A DNA stretch of 64,000 nt, taken from assembly GCF_014873145.1 (NCBI RefSeq), contig NZ_JADBEK010000001.1, positions 3,534,001 to 3,598,000 of the forward strand. The letters run 5' to 3'. The notes under the pieces were generated by a model that made no database searches, was not told the DNA's origin, and saw only the letters and a list, made by a program, of their open reading frames with translations. Shown here piece by piece: positions 1 through 8,828 of the stretch (the stretch's first letter is position 1; the number at the start of each line of letters is the position of its first letter). The translations under genes were made by a program, and so were the position numbers. The stretch comes from Nonomuraea angiospora (GTDB lineage Bacteria > Actinomycetota > Actinomycetes > Streptosporangiales > Streptosporangiaceae).

Positions 1-771
1 CTCCAGGCGGCGCTGAGCGAGCGCCTGGCGGCCGGACCGGGCGGTCTGACCAGCTCACAGGCCGAACGGGCCAGATACGCCCTGTCCGACCTCCTGGACG
101 ACCTCTCGGGGGCCACGGACCCGGGCGAGCGGACGTTCATCCGGTGGCAGGTGGCGCAGGAGACCGCCAGGATGGCGCTCGGGCTGGGGCGCAGGTGGCA
201 GGGGAGCGGCAAGTGGCTGCTGCGCGAGCTGCGCGCCCACGACCCGGAGCTGGCGCAGGCGCTGCTCGGGGCCGTCGACGACTCGGCACGGCTGGCCGCC
301 GTCGCCTCGGACGTCCTGGAACGCGCTGGAGGGCGTCTCTGGGAGGGCTACAGGGCGGAGGGGGACCCGTTCCACCAGCCGCTGCGTCACGTGCCCTCTG
401 GGGAGCTCTCGGGCGAAACGGCTCAGAGCTCCGGCATGCGCCGGCTCGCGGCGATCAGCGGGGACACGGCCGGGTCCGCCCGCCTCTGGATGGGCCAAAC
501 CCACGTCGCGCCCGCCACCCGCTCGTCCGACCACCACCACGGGGCCTCGGAGACGGCCATCTACGTGGTCAGCGGCACGCCGTCGTTCGTGTTCCTGGAG
601 GGCGGGGATGAGGTGCGGCTGGACACCAAGCCCGGCGACTACGTCTTCGTGCCGCCGTACGTGCCGCATCGCGAGGAGAATCCGGACCCGTCGCAGGAGG
701 CCGTGGTCGTCATCGCCCGCAGCACCCAGGAGGCGATCGTCGTCAACCTCCCCGACCTCCGCCCCCGCTGA
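1..771 (+). CDS. Partial protein: helical domain joined to a C-terminal cupin
   Basis: The window opens inside this reading frame, so the true start is not visible. The last 125 or so residues form a single cupin barrel: an SSDHHHG metal-binding motif, a glycine/proline turn (KPGDYVFVPP) and PHREENP near the end, as in small metal-binding cupins that bind or isomerise small molecules. The preceding 130 residues are alpha-helical (RTFIRWQVAQETARMALGLG) and resemble the C-terminal helical part of some nucleotidyltransferases; I hold that loosely. No stop separates the two parts. A GTG at 391 just before the cupin could instead start a separate cupin protein, although no clear ribosome site precedes it. 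The substrate is unknown. It converges on relA across a strong hairpin. Confidence 0.6.
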   Translation, partial: LQAALSERLAAGPGGLTSSQAERARYALSDLLDDLSGATDPGERTFIRWQVAQETARMALGLGRRWQGSGKWLLRELRAHDPELAQALLGAVDDSARLAAVASDVLERAGGRLWEGYRAEGDPFHQPLRHVPSGELSGETAQSSGMRRLAAISGDTAGSARLWMGQTHVAPATRSSDHHHGASETAIYVVSGTPSFVFLEGGDEVRLDTKPGDYVFVPPYVPHREENPDPSQEAVVVIARSTQEAIVVNLPDLRPR

Positions 772-783
772 CCCACCGCCCGG

Positions 784-804
784 CCGCCGGGGCCCGCCCG
801 GCGG
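784..804. terminator. Bidirectional hairpin between the cupin gene and relA
   Basis: A perfect 8-bp inverted repeat (CCGCCGGG at 784-791 with CCCGGCGG at 797-804, 5-nt loop) lies in the 36-nt gap between two convergent genes. There is no T-tract, which is usual for GC-rich actinomycete terminators. Confidence 0.5.
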
Positions 805-807
805 CGG

Positions 808-3099
808 TCAGCTGCCGGCGCCGCTGACGCGGTAGACGTCGAACACGCCCTGGATGCTGCGCACCGCCTTGAGCACGTGCCCCAGGTGCTTGGGATCGCC
901 CATCTCGAACGTGAACTTGCTGATCGCCACCCGGTCCCGCGATGTCGTGACCGACGCGCTCAGGATGTTGACGTGCTGGTCGGAGAGCGTGCGCGTGACG
1001 TCGGACAGCAGGCGCGGCCGATCCAGCGCCTCCACCTGGATCGCGACCAGGAACACGCTGTCGTCGCTGGGCGACCAGCTGACCTCCACGAGCCGGTCGG
1101 GCTGCTCCTTGAGCTGCTGCACGTTGGTGCAGTCGGCGCGGTGCACCGACACCCCGTGCCCCCGCGTGACGAACCCGACGATCTCGTCGCCGGGCACCGG
1201 GGTGCAGCACTTCGACAGGCGTACCCACACGTCGGCGTCGCCCGCCACGACCACGCCCGCGCCGCCACCGCCACGGGGGCGGCCGCGCAGCCGGGTGGGC
1301 AGCGAGGTCTCGGCGATGTCCTCCTCGGCGCTGTCGACGCCGCCGATCGAGGCCACCAGCTTCTGCACAACGGCCTGCGCCGCGATGTGCCCCTCCCCCA
1401 CGGCCGCGTAGAGCGCGGAGACGTCGGGGTAGCGCAGGTCGCGGGCGAGCGCCAGCAGCGCCTCGCCGGACATCAGCCGCTGCAGCGGCAGGCCCTGCTT
1501 GCGCATGGCCCGCCCGATGGCCTCCTTGCCCGCCTCGATCGCGGTCTCGCGGCGCTCCTTGGAGAACCACTGCCGGATCTTGTTGCGGGCCCGGCCCGAC
1601 TTGACGAACTTGAGCCAGTCGCGCGACGGCCCGGCGTCCGGCGACTTGGAGGTGAAGATCTCGACCGTGTCGCCGTTGCCGAGCCGCGACTCCAGCGGCA
1701 CCAGCCGCCCGTTGACCCGGGCGCCGATGCAGCGGTGACCCACCTCGGTGTGCACGGCGTACGCGAAGTCGACCGGCGTGGCCCCCTCGGGCAGCGCGAT
1801 GACCTGCCCCTTCGGGGTGAACACGTAGACCTCGGACACCGACAGGTCGAACCGCAGCGACTCCAGGAACTCGCCCGGGTCGGAGGTCTCCTTCTGCCAG
1901 TCGAGGAGCTGGCGCAACCAGGCCATGTCGCTGCCCGGCTTGACCTTGCCGGTGGGGCCGGGGCTGCCGACCTCCTCCTTGTACTTCCAGTGCGCGGCCA
2001 CGCCGTACTCGGCCCTGTGGTGCATCGCGTGGGTGCGGATCTGCAGCTCCACCGGCTTGCCCTCGGGACCGATCACCGTCGTGTGCAGCGACTGGTACAT
2101 GTTGAACTTGGGCATCGCGATGTAGTCCTTGAACCGCCCCGGCACCGGGTTCCACCGGGCGTGGATGGTGCCGAGCGCGGCGTAGCAGTCGCGCACGCTG
2201 TCGACGAGGACGCGGATGCCCACCAGGTCGTAGATGTCGTCGAAGGCCACGTCGCGGGCGATCATCTTCTGGTAGACCGAGTAGTAGTGCTTCGGCCGGC
2301 CCTTGACGACGGCGCGGATCTTGGCCTCGCGCAGGTCGCCGGAGACCTTCTCGATGACCTCCTGCAGGAACAGGTCGCGGCGCGGCGCCCGCTCCGACAC
2401 CATGCGCGCGATCTCGTCGTAGCGCTTGGGGTAGAGCATGGCGAAGGCCAGGTCTTCCAGCTCCCACTTGATCGTGTTCATGCCCAGGCGGTGGGCCAGC
2501 GGGGCGAAGATCTCCAGCGTCTCGCGCGACTTCTGGTGACGCTTGTGCTCGGGGAGGTAGCGCATGGTGCGCATGTTGTGGAGCCGGTCGGCGAGCTTGA
2601 TGATCAGCACGCGGATGTCGCGCGACATGGCGACGACCATCTTGCGCACGGTCTCGGCCTGCGCGGCGTCGCCGAACTTCACCTTGTCCAGCTTGGTCAC
2701 GCCGTCGACCAGGGACCCGATGGTGTCGCCGAAGTCGCCGCGCAGCTCGTCGAGGCTGTAGGCGGTGTCCTCCACCGTGTCGTGGAGCAGCGCGGCGCAC
2801 AGGGTCTCGTCGTCGGTGCCGAGCTCGGCCAGGATCGTGGCCACGGCCAGCGGGTGGGTGATGTACGGGTCGCCGGACTTCCGCTTCTGGTCGCGGTGGT
2901 GGTAGGCGGCGACGTCGTACGCACGCTCGATCAGGCGCAGGTCGGCCTTGGGGTGGGTGGCGCGGACCGTGCGGAACAACGGCTCCAGCACCGGATTCAT
3001 GGCCCCACCCCCAAACCGCCTTCGACGCACCGCTGGAACACCGGACGCCTCGGCGTTGCCGGAGTCGGTTACGTCGGGCACGACCACATCACGGGGCAC
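808..3099 (-). CDS. relA: Bifunctional (p)ppGpp synthetase/hydrolase RelA/SpoT
   Basis: This 763-residue enzyme makes and degrades the alarmone (p)ppGpp in response to amino-acid starvation. All Rel domains are visible in order: an HD hydrolase domain (THPLAV, then LLHDTVEDT near residue 104), the synthetase domain ([20 protein letters not shown]), a TGS domain ([19 protein letters not shown]), and a C-terminal ACT domain preceded by the conserved [13 protein letters not shown] segment. Both active sites look intact, so both reactions are expected. The GTG at 3099 is preferred because GAGGAG lies 5 nt upstream; an ATG at 3000 would remove 33 weakly conserved residues. It follows apt on the same strand, the usual actinobacterial order. 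Confidence 0.97.
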   Translation of the reverse strand: MPRDVVVPDVTDSGNAEASGVPAVRRRRFGGGAMNPVLEPLFRTVRATHPKADLRLIERAYDVAAYHHRDQKRKSGDPYITHPLAVATILAELGTDDETLCAALLHDTVEDTAYSLDELRGDFGDTIGSLVDGVTKLDKVKFGDAAQAETVRKMVVAMSRDIRVLIIKLADRLHNMRTMRYLPEHKRHQKSRETLEIFAPLAHRLGMNTIKWELEDLAFAMLYPKRYDEIARMVSERAPRRDLFLQEVIEKVSGDLREAKIRAVVKGRPKHYYSVYQKMIARDVAFDDIYDLVGIRVLVDSVRDCYAALGTIHARWNPVPGRFKDYIAMPKFNMYQSLHTTVIGPEGKPVELQIRTHAMHHRAEYGVAAHWKYKEEVGSPGPTGKVKPGSDMAWLRQLLDWQKETSDPGEFLESLRFDLSVSEVYVFTPKGQVIALPEGATPVDFAYAVHTEVGHRCIGARVNGRLVPLESRLGNGDTVEIFTSKSPDAGPSRDWLKFVKSGRARNKIRQWFSKERRETAIEAGKEAIGRAMRKQGLPLQRLMSGEALLALARDLRYPDVSALYAAVGEGHIAAQAVVQKLVASIGGVDSAEEDIAETSLPTRLRGRPRGGGGAGVVVAGDADVWVRLSKCCTPVPGDEIVGFVTRGHGVSVHRADCTNVQQLKEQPDRLVEVSWSPSDDSVFLVAIQVEALDRPRLLSDVTRTLSDQHVNILSASVTTSRDRVAISKFTFEMGDPKHLGHVLKAVRSIQGVFDVYRVSGAGS

Positions 3100-3187
3100 A
3101 CAGACTCCTCACGCAATGGCTCCTCACGTTCGAGTCCAGATCCCTCAGTGTATCCAGGCGGCGAACCTGGGCCGTCGCGGGCCGGGC

Positions 3188-3706
3188 TCAGACGATCACG
3201 AGGGAGTGCAGGTCCACTCCCGTAAGCCGCTCACGTCCCCTGAGAAAGGCCAGTTCCATGAGCACGGCGATGCCGACGACCTCGGCGCCGGCCCTCTTCA
3301 CCAGCTCCACGGCCGCCTTCGCGGTGCCACCCGTGGCCAGCACGTCGTCGACCACGAGAACGCGGTCGCCGGCTGTGAAGGCGTCACGGTGGACCTCGAT
3401 GGTCGCGGAGCCGTACTCCAGATCGTAGGACTCTTCGAGGGTTTCGGCGGGCAGTTTCCCCTTCTTCCGTACCGGTACGAAACCCGCCCCCGCCCGGTAC
3501 GCCACCGGAGCCGCGAGGATGAACCCGCGCGCCTCGATGCCCACGATCTTGTCCACCTGGTGGAGCCCGGCCAGTTCGTCCACCACGGCCGCCATGGCGA
3601 TCGGGTCGCCCAGCAGCGGGGTGATGTCCTTGAACATCACGCCCGGCTTGGGGTAGTCGGGCACGTCCCTGATCCTGTCCAGGATCAGCGTGCTCAGCTC
3701 GGTCAT
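3188..3706 (-). CDS. apt: Adenine phosphoribosyltransferase
   Basis: Apt salvages adenine by joining it to phosphoribosyl pyrophosphate to give AMP in the cytoplasm. The 172-residue protein has the family start ([15 protein letters not shown]), the [14 protein letters not shown] segment and the PRPP-binding loop [14 protein letters not shown]. The ATG at 3706 is chosen because GAGGAG sits 6 nt upstream and the length then matches the family. The frame stays open to 3772, but those 22 extra residues lack conservation. Apt lies between secF and relA, a syntenic position shared by many actinobacteria. Confidence 0.96.
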   Translation of the reverse strand: MTELSTLILDRIRDVPDYPKPGVMFKDITPLLGDPIAMAAVVDELAGLHQVDKIVGIEARGFILAAPVAYRAGAGFVPVRKKGKLPAETLEESYDLEYGSATIEVHRDAFTAGDRVLVVDDVLATGGTAKAAVELVKRAGAEVVGIAVLMELAFLRGRERLTGVDLHSLVIV

Positions 3707-3775
3707 GGCGTCTCCTCGCATATCGTGCGCCGGCGGTGTGCCGGGCTCCATGATGGTGCATCCTCCGCGCACGCA

Positions 3776-3812
3776 ACGACGCCCCCGACCCCGTGAAGGG
3801 CGAGGGCGTCGT
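3776..3812 (-). terminator. Hairpin downstream of secF
   Basis: A perfect 9-bp inverted repeat (ACGACGCCC at 3776-3784, GGGCGTCGT at 3804-3812) with a 19-nt loop lies 15 nt beyond the secF stop codon, before apt. It has no T-tract. It probably ends or attenuates the yajC-secD-secF transcript. Confidence 0.45.
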
Positions 3813-3826
3813 GACGTGCGCGCTTG

Positions 3827-4822
3827 CTATCCCTTGGCTACGGCTGCGCTTTTGGAACCCTTCGGGCCCTTGCCGCTTCCCGTCGAGGCCAGCCTCCTGG
3901 CGATGGCCTGGTACTTCGGCTCCCGCTCCTTCAGCGTCACCAGCAGCGGCGTGGCGACGCACAGCGAGGAGTACGTACCGACGATCATGCCGACGAACAG
4001 CGCCAGCGACAGGTCCTTCAGCGTGCCCGCGCCGAGCAGCGTGGTGCCGATGAACAGGATCGCCGCCACCGGCAGGATGGCGACCAGCGAGGTGTTCAGC
4101 GACCGGATCAGCGTGTGGTTGAGCGCGTTGTTGGCCGCCATCGAGTACGTCATCTTCGACGTGTGCCCCAGCTTGGCCGTGACCTCCTTGATCATGTCGA
4201 ACACCACGACCGCGTCGTAGAGCGAGTAACCGAGGATGGTCAGGAAGCCCAGCAGCGTCGCCGGCGTGACCTCGAAGCCCGACCAGGCGTAGATGCCGGC
4301 CGTGATGACGAGGTCGTGGATGAGCGCGACGATCGCCGACATGGCCATCTTCGGCTCGAACGCCATCGACAGGTACAGGATGATCGCCAGCATGAACACG
4401 CCCAGGCCGATCCAGGCCTTCTGGGAGACCTCACCGCCCCAGGACGGGCCGATGGCCTGGACGCTGACCTGCCCGACCGGGGTGTTGAAGTCCTTGGCGA
4501 TCTGGGACTGCACCTGCTCCCGGGTGTTCTCCGGCAGGCTCTCGGTGGTCACCCGCCAGCCGCCGGTGCCGGCCGACTGGACGATCGCCTGGTGCGCGCC
4601 CTCGTTGAGGACGGCCTCGCGGACCGTTTGGACGGTGGCCTGCTCGGACTTGAACGAGAAGACCGTACCGCCTCTGAACTCCACGCCCAGGTTGAGCCCG
4701 TTGATCAGCAGACCCGCGATCGAGATGAGCAGCAGAATGCCTGACAGGCTGTACCAAAGTCTCCACTGGCCGACGAAGTCGACATTGATCTCGCCGCGGT
4801 AGAGGCGACGCGCCAGTCCCAT
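3827..4822 (-). CDS. secF: Protein translocase subunit SecF
   Basis: SecF works with SecD and YajC at the cytoplasmic membrane and uses the proton gradient to help draw exported proteins out of SecYEG. The 331-residue protein has one N-terminal membrane helix, the extracytoplasmic P4 domain with the diagnostic LGVEFRGGT motif near residue 45, and five further helices including GYSLYDAVVVFDMIKE. The C-terminal tail is Lys/Gly/Ser rich. The start lies 1 nt from the secD stop, so translation is likely coupled. No residues appear to be missing. Confidence 0.96.
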   Translation of the reverse strand: MGLARRLYRGEINVDFVGQWRLWYSLSGILLLISIAGLLINGLNLGVEFRGGTVFSFKSEQATVQTVREAVLNEGAHQAIVQSAGTGGWRVTTESLPENTREQVQSQIAKDFNTPVGQVSVQAIGPSWGGEVSQKAWIGLGVFMLAIILYLSMAFEPKMAMSAIVALIHDLVITAGIYAWSGFEVTPATLLGFLTILGYSLYDAVVVFDMIKEVTAKLGHTSKMTYSMAANNALNHTLIRSLNTSLVAILPVAAILFIGTTLLGAGTLKDLSLALFVGMIVGTYSSLCVATPLLVTLKEREPKYQAIARRLASTGSGKGPKGSKSAAVAKG

Positions 4823-4823
4823 C

Positions 4824-6641
4824 TCAGGCCTCCTGCGGGGTGGTCGGGCGGCCGGACGAGCCGGCCTCGCTCATGCGCTCGGCGTCGAGGCCGGACAGCG
4901 GATGCCCCTTGGCGAAGAACTTGAGCCGCGCCAGCAGGGCGATGAACGGCTTCGTGAACAGGAACACCACCACGATGTCGATCAGCGTGGTCAGGCCCAT
5001 CGCGAAGGCGAACCCGGCCACACCGCCCACCGCCAGGAAGTAGAGCACGATCGCGGCGATGAACATGACGGCGTCGGCGATCAGGATCGTGCGCCGGGCA
5101 CGGACCCAGGCCACCTCGACGGCCGCGCGGAGCGTCCGGTGGCCCTCCTTCATCTCGTCACGTATGCGTTCGAAGTAGACGATGAAGGAGTCGGCGGTGA
5201 TGCCGATGGAGACCACGAGGCCGATGATGTGCGGCAGCGAGAGCCGGAAGTTGGCGTTGTGGCCGAGCACGACCACCGCCGTGTACGTCAGGATCGTGGC
5301 GACCACGAGGCTCAGCACCGCCACGAGGCCGAGGCCGCGGTAGTAGAGCATCGAGTAGACCACGACGAGCGCGAGGCCGATGAGGCCCGCGACCAGACCG
5401 CCCTGCAGCTGGTCCTGGCCCAGCGTCGAGGAGACCGTGTCGACCGAGCTGCGGTTGAACTTCAGCGGCAGCGCGCCGTACTTGAGCTGGTCGGCCAGCT
5501 GGGTGGCGCTGACCTGGTCGAAGCCGCCGGTGATCTCGGCCCGGCCGCCGGGGATCGGGCTGATGATGTTGGGGGCGGTGATGACGACGCCGTCGAGCAC
5601 GACCGCGACCTTGTTACGTGGCTCCTGCGAGTTGTAGGCGGCCGTGGTGAGCTTGCTCCACTCGGCCGCGCCCTTGCTCTTGAAGTCGAGCTGGACGACC
5701 CACTCGACGGTGCCCTGGCGGACGCCCGCCGAGGCCGTGTCGATGTCGGTGCCGACGACCTTGGCGACGTCGAGGACGTACTTGTAGCTGCCGTCGGTCT
5801 CACAGCCCGCGTACTGCTTCTTCGGGTCGTCCTGGACGCCCTGGCCGCGGTTGGCCGGGTTGGCGCAGTCGAGCTTGTTGAACTGGGCCAGCACCGCCGG
5901 GTCGATGCCCTGGGTGTTGACGCCCGCGTTGGGGTTCTGCGCGGGCGGCGTGCTGGGCTGGCCGGACGGGGCCGCCGTCGGGGTGGCCTTGGCGTTCTGG
6001 CCCTTGTTCTGCTGCTTCTGGGGGGTGTCGGTGGCGCCGGGCTGCGCCGTCGCCGACGCGGCCGGCGTCGGCGCGGTCAGCGCGGACGACAGCGCCTTGC
6101 CCGTCGGGGACACGCTGGGCTGCGGCGTGGAGGCCGCGGGCGCGCCAGACTTGTCCGACCTGGGGGTGGTGGACTTGTCGGACTTGGGGGTGGCGGGCTG
6201 GCTCGCCGAACCCGACGGGCTCGGCGTCGGCGCGTTGGTGGCCAGGTTCTGCGGAACCTGCGTGGCCTCCATGGCCAGCACCTGGCGGAAGCGCAGCTCC
6301 GCGGTGGTGGCGACCAGCTTGATGGCCTCGCTCTGTCCGACACCCGGGATCGAGATGATGATGTTGCTGCCGGACTTGGCGACCTCCGCGTCGGAGATGC
6401 CGGTGCCGTTGACTCGTTCGCGGATGATGTTGACCGCGCGATCGAGGATCTCATCCGGCGGCGCCGCGTTGTTCAGCGTCACCGGGGACAGAGTCACCGT
6501 CGTGCCGCCGGCGAGGTCGAGACCCAGCTTGGGCGTGAACGCCTTCTGCAGGAACATCGTCCCGCCCAGGGCGAGGATGAGCGCCAGCAGCACCAGGAGC
6601 GTTCGCCCCGGTCGGCTGTGGCGGCTGGTCGGTCGGGCCAC
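4824..6641 (-). CDS. secD: Protein translocase subunit SecD with a long Pro/Ser/Thr-rich insert
   Basis: SecD is the larger partner of SecF in the RND-like accessory complex of the Sec translocon. An N-terminal membrane helix is followed by the KLGLDLAGGTTV motif, a large extracytoplasmic P1 region and five C-terminal helices (for example LPHIIGLVVSIGITADSFIV). At 605 residues it is long because residues about 125-245 are a low-complexity Pro/Ser/Thr/Ala/Gln insert. Actinobacterial SecD proteins often carry such an insert, but this one is extreme. The start is GTG at 6641 with only a weak ribosome site; the conserved MARPTSRHSRPGRTLL start supports it. It lies between yajC and secF in one transcription unit. 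Confidence 0.95.
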   Translation of the reverse strand: MARPTSRHSRPGRTLLVLLALILALGGTMFLQKAFTPKLGLDLAGGTTVTLSPVTLNNAAPPDEILDRAVNIIRERVNGTGISDAEVAKSGSNIIISIPGVGQSEAIKLVATTAELRFRQVLAMEATQVPQNLATNAPTPSPSGSASQPATPKSDKSTTPRSDKSGAPAASTPQPSVSPTGKALSSALTAPTPAASATAQPGATDTPQKQQNKGQNAKATPTAAPSGQPSTPPAQNPNAGVNTQGIDPAVLAQFNKLDCANPANRGQGVQDDPKKQYAGCETDGSYKYVLDVAKVVGTDIDTASAGVRQGTVEWVVQLDFKSKGAAEWSKLTTAAYNSQEPRNKVAVVLDGVVITAPNIISPIPGGRAEITGGFDQVSATQLADQLKYGALPLKFNRSSVDTVSSTLGQDQLQGGLVAGLIGLALVVVYSMLYYRGLGLVAVLSLVVATILTYTAVVVLGHNANFRLSLPHIIGLVVSIGITADSFIVYFERIRDEMKEGHRTLRAAVEVAWVRARRTILIADAVMFIAAIVLYFLAVGGVAGFAFAMGLTTLIDIVVVFLFTKPFIALLARLKFFAKGHPLSGLDAERMSEAGSSGRPTTPQEA

Positions 6642-6684
6642 TGGTCGTCAGTTCTTTCAGATAGAGGTTTGTCGCAGAGCTTAG

Positions 6685-7074
6685 TCAGGACTGCTTGGTG
6701 CTGGAGTCCTGGTCATCGTTGCGATCCACGGTGGCCTCGGACTCCTTCTTGCCCTCCTCACCCGGTGCGGCCTCGTCGTCGGAGGACTCGTCCGCCGCGG
6801 GAGCGTCCCCGGGCGTGACCACGCGGCCGATCGCGGCCTTCACCCAGCGGGTCTCGATCCCCGGCGCGACCTCGAGGACCACATCCTCATTGTCCACCGC
6901 CTTCACGGTGCCGAACAGTCCGGTCGTGGTCATGACCCGGGCACCGGGAGCCAGGGAGTTCTGCATTTGGATCGCCTCTTGCTGCCGCTTGCGCTGAGGG
7001 CGGATCAGCAGGAAGTAGAACACCACCACCAGCAGAATCAGCGGCAAGATGCTACCGAGTTGTCCCATGTCCAT
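6685..7074 (-). CDS. yajC: Preprotein translocase accessory subunit YajC
   Basis: YajC is a small single-span membrane protein that associates with SecDF. It has one N-terminal helix (LGSILPLILLVVVFYFLLI), the hallmark RPQRKRQQE, and the small SH3-like domain with GARVMTTTGLFGTV. The C-terminal 45 residues are acidic and disordered. The frame is open from 7101, but GGAAGG is spaced about 9 nt from the ATG at 7074, giving MDMGQLGS, so I start there; an ATG at 7068 is also possible. It is the first gene of the yajC-secD-secF set. Confidence 0.93.
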   Translation of the reverse strand: MDMGQLGSILPLILLVVVFYFLLIRPQRKRQQEAIQMQNSLAPGARVMTTTGLFGTVKAVDNEDVVLEVAPGIETRWVKAAIGRVVTPGDAPAADESSDDEAAPGEEGKKESEATVDRNDDQDSSTKQS

Positions 7075-7211
7075 AAGGGGCGACCTTCCATTGTCGTACA
7101 AGAAGTTGACACCGGCCTCGCGCCGGAAATTCCGTGCGTTGCGTCGGGGCCGCGCCGCTCAGCCCGTCAGCCTACACAGCCAGCCAAGCCACGGAGTGTA
7201 GGCCGTTGTTG

Positions 7212-7239
7212 CGAAACGCGGCAACGAGGCAGCGTTTCG
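7212..7239 (-). terminator. Hairpin downstream of ruvB
   Basis: A perfect 8-bp inverted repeat (CGAAACGC / GCGTTTCG) with a 12-nt loop lies about 50 nt past the ruvB stop. There is no T-run. It could terminate the ruv transcript or belong to the control region of yajC. Confidence 0.4.
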
Positions 7240-7264
7240 GCGCGCGGGGAAGTTCCCATTTTGA

Positions 7265-7280
7265 AACGGTTGCAACCGTT
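7265..7280. promoter_or_regulatory. 16-bp perfect palindrome, possible operator
   Basis: AACGGTTGCAACCGTT is fully self-complementary with no loop, so it suits a dimeric repressor better than a terminator. Its shape is like LacI-family operators, but no LacI-type gene is visible in this window. It lies 7 nt after the ruvB stop and about 190 nt upstream of yajC. Confidence 0.3.
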
Positions 7281-7286
7281 CTGTGA

Positions 7287-8333
7287 TCAGCCGTCTGAGT
7301 CGAATACCGCTGCTCCGAACGCGTCGGGGGGCGGGGTCATGCCGAGGTGGCTCCACGCGGCCGCCGTCGCGACCCGGCCGCGCGGGGTCCTGGCCAGCAG
7401 GCCCTGGCGTACGAGGAACGGCTCGGCCACCACTTCGACGGTCTCCGGCTCCTCCCCCACGGCCACGGCCAGCGTGGACAGGCCGACCGGGCCGCCGCCG
7501 AATTTCTTCAGCAGCACGCCGAGCACCGCCCTGTCGAGCCGGTCGAGCCCTTCGGCGTCGACTTCGTACAGGTTGAGGGCCGCCGCCGCGATTTCCCTAT
7601 TTATCACCCCATCGGCCCTTACGTCCGCGAAATCCCGCACTCGCCTGAGCAACCGGTTCGCGATACGGGGCGTCCCCCGGGACCGCCTGGCGATCTCGTG
7701 CGCCCCGTCCGTGGGCAGGATGACGCCGAGCAGCTTGGCCGACCGGTAGAGCACCTGCTCGAGCTCGCCGACCTCGTAGAAGTCCATGTGCGCGGTGAAC
7801 CCGAACCGGTCGCGCAGCGGCGCGGGCAGCAACCCGGCCCGGGTGGTGGCGCCGACGAGCGTGAACGGCGCGATGTCGAGCGGGATGGCCGTGGCTCCCG
7901 GGCCCTTGCCGACGACGATGTCGACCCTGAAGTCCTCCATGGCGAGATAGAGCATCTCTTCGGCGGGCCTGGCCATCCGGTGGATCTCGTCGATGAACAG
8001 CACCTCGCCCTCGGCGAGCGTGGACAGGATGGCGGCCAGGTCGCCCGCCCGCTCCAGCGCGGGACCGGAGGTGATCCTCAGCGGCGCGTTGAGCTCAGCG
8101 GCGATGATCATGCCCAGCGTGGTCTTGCCGAGCCCGGGCGACCCGCTCATCAGCACGTGGTCGGGCGGCCGCTGCCTGCGCAGGGCGCTCTCGAGCACGA
8201 GGGAGAGCTGCTCGCGCACGCGGCCCTGGCCGATGAACTCGCCGAGCCGCTTGGGCCGCAGCGCCGCCTCGATCTGCAGCTCGTCGCCACCGGCGTCGGA
8301 CGACACCAACTCCCGCTCAAACCCCACACCCAC
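7287..8333 (-). CDS. ruvB: Holliday junction branch-migration helicase RuvB
   Basis: RuvB is the AAA+ motor that, with RuvA, drives branch migration of Holliday junctions during recombinational repair. The 348-residue protein has Walker A GSPGLGKT at residues 64-71, Walker B LFIDEIHR, sensor 1 GATTRAG, an arginine-finger region ([18 protein letters not shown]) and the C-terminal winged helix ([15 protein letters not shown]). The start is a GTG at 8333 behind GAGGGGG. It is separated from ruvA by an unusually long 495-nt repeat-rich gap, where most genomes have near-contact. Confidence 0.97.
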   Translation of the reverse strand: MGVGFERELVSSDAGGDELQIEAALRPKRLGEFIGQGRVREQLSLVLESALRRQRPPDHVLMSGSPGLGKTTLGMIIAAELNAPLRITSGPALERAGDLAAILSTLAEGEVLFIDEIHRMARPAEEMLYLAMEDFRVDIVVGKGPGATAIPLDIAPFTLVGATTRAGLLPAPLRDRFGFTAHMDFYEVGELEQVLYRSAKLLGVILPTDGAHEIARRSRGTPRIANRLLRRVRDFADVRADGVINREIAAAALNLYEVDAEGLDRLDRAVLGVLLKKFGGGPVGLSTLAVAVGEEPETVEVVAEPFLVRQGLLARTPRGRVATAAAWSHLGMTPPPDAFGAAVFDSDG

Positions 8334-8430
8334 ACCCCCTCACACCAGCTCCATCGCCAACCCACCAGGAACCGCTCGCACCAATCCCCGCCACCGGCCA
8401 GGCACCCGAACGCCGCAACGCCACCAGGGG

Positions 8431-8550
8431 CGCGCCCGCACGGCGCGACGTCGCCGAGCCGGCGCACGGACGGCACGACATCGCCCAGCCGACGCACGGA
8501 CGGCACGACATCGCCGAGCCGACGGCCGCACGACGCGACATCACCGCGAC
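8431..8550. repeat. 30-bp tandem repeat, four units
   Basis: Units start at 8431, 8461, 8491 and 8521. The middle two differ at only 2 of 30 positions and share the core GGACGGCACGACATCGCC; the outer two are degenerate (roughly 22-24 of 30 matches). There is no spacer structure, so it is not a CRISPR array. Confidence 0.8.
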
Positions 8551-8583
8551 GCTCGCTCCCGGCGCCTGGCGGGAGCCCACCGC

Positions 8584-8641
8584 GCCGCGACGGCGGGACG
8601 TGGTGCGGCGGAGACCGGCGCAACATGATTGGCGCCCGGCC
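8584..8641. repeat. Dispersed intergenic element, copy A
   Basis: This 58-nt stretch matches 28838-28895 in the same orientation: 35 of the first 40 positions are identical (shared core CCGGCGCAA), and the last nine positions match exactly. Both copies lie in non-coding, tandem-repeat-bearing gaps. Function unknown. Confidence 0.65.
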
Positions 8642-8828
8642 GGGCCACGGTGCCGGGTGCACGACTCGCTCGTCACGGCGAGCAGCCCGTGAGCCTTCAC
8701 AACCGGCCATGACAGACGGGAACCGGCGTCGGCGCGTGCGGTTACCTTGGCCCCGCCGTAAAAACCGGGTTGGAGAACGGCCACCCTGGCGCAAGAGAGC
8801 CCGGCGCGCGGACGGACAGGGCGACCGG

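Larger units (their letters stand above)
8334..8828. other. Repeat-rich intergenic region between ruvA and ruvB
   Basis: This 495-nt gap separates two genes that are normally adjacent. It holds a 30-bp tandem array (8431-8550) and one copy of a dispersed 58-nt element (8584-8641). Open frames cross it on the minus strand, but their products are Arg/Ser-rich, driven by the repeats and lack ribosome sites, so I call no gene here. Confidence 0.6.

Noticed and set aside
3118..3180. Possible tRNA-like or operator sequence between relA and apt
   Set aside because: Short inverted pieces (CCAGG/CCTGG) and a TTCGAGTCC-like stretch do not fold into a cloverleaf, and no clear promoter pair could be placed.
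877..3225. A 782-codon plus-strand frame opposite relA
   Set aside because: It has His/Val/Arg/Gln-rich composition and no motifs, and it lies fully antisense to an intact relA.
8431..8550. Possible CRISPR array
   Set aside because: The units are directly abutting with no unique spacers, degenerate at the edges, and no cas genes are near.
8150..8794. A minus-strand frame with repeated RRLGDVVPS units across the ruvA-ruvB gap
   Set aside because: The protein repeats come from the 30-bp DNA tandem array; it overlaps ruvB and has no ribosome site or recognisable domain.
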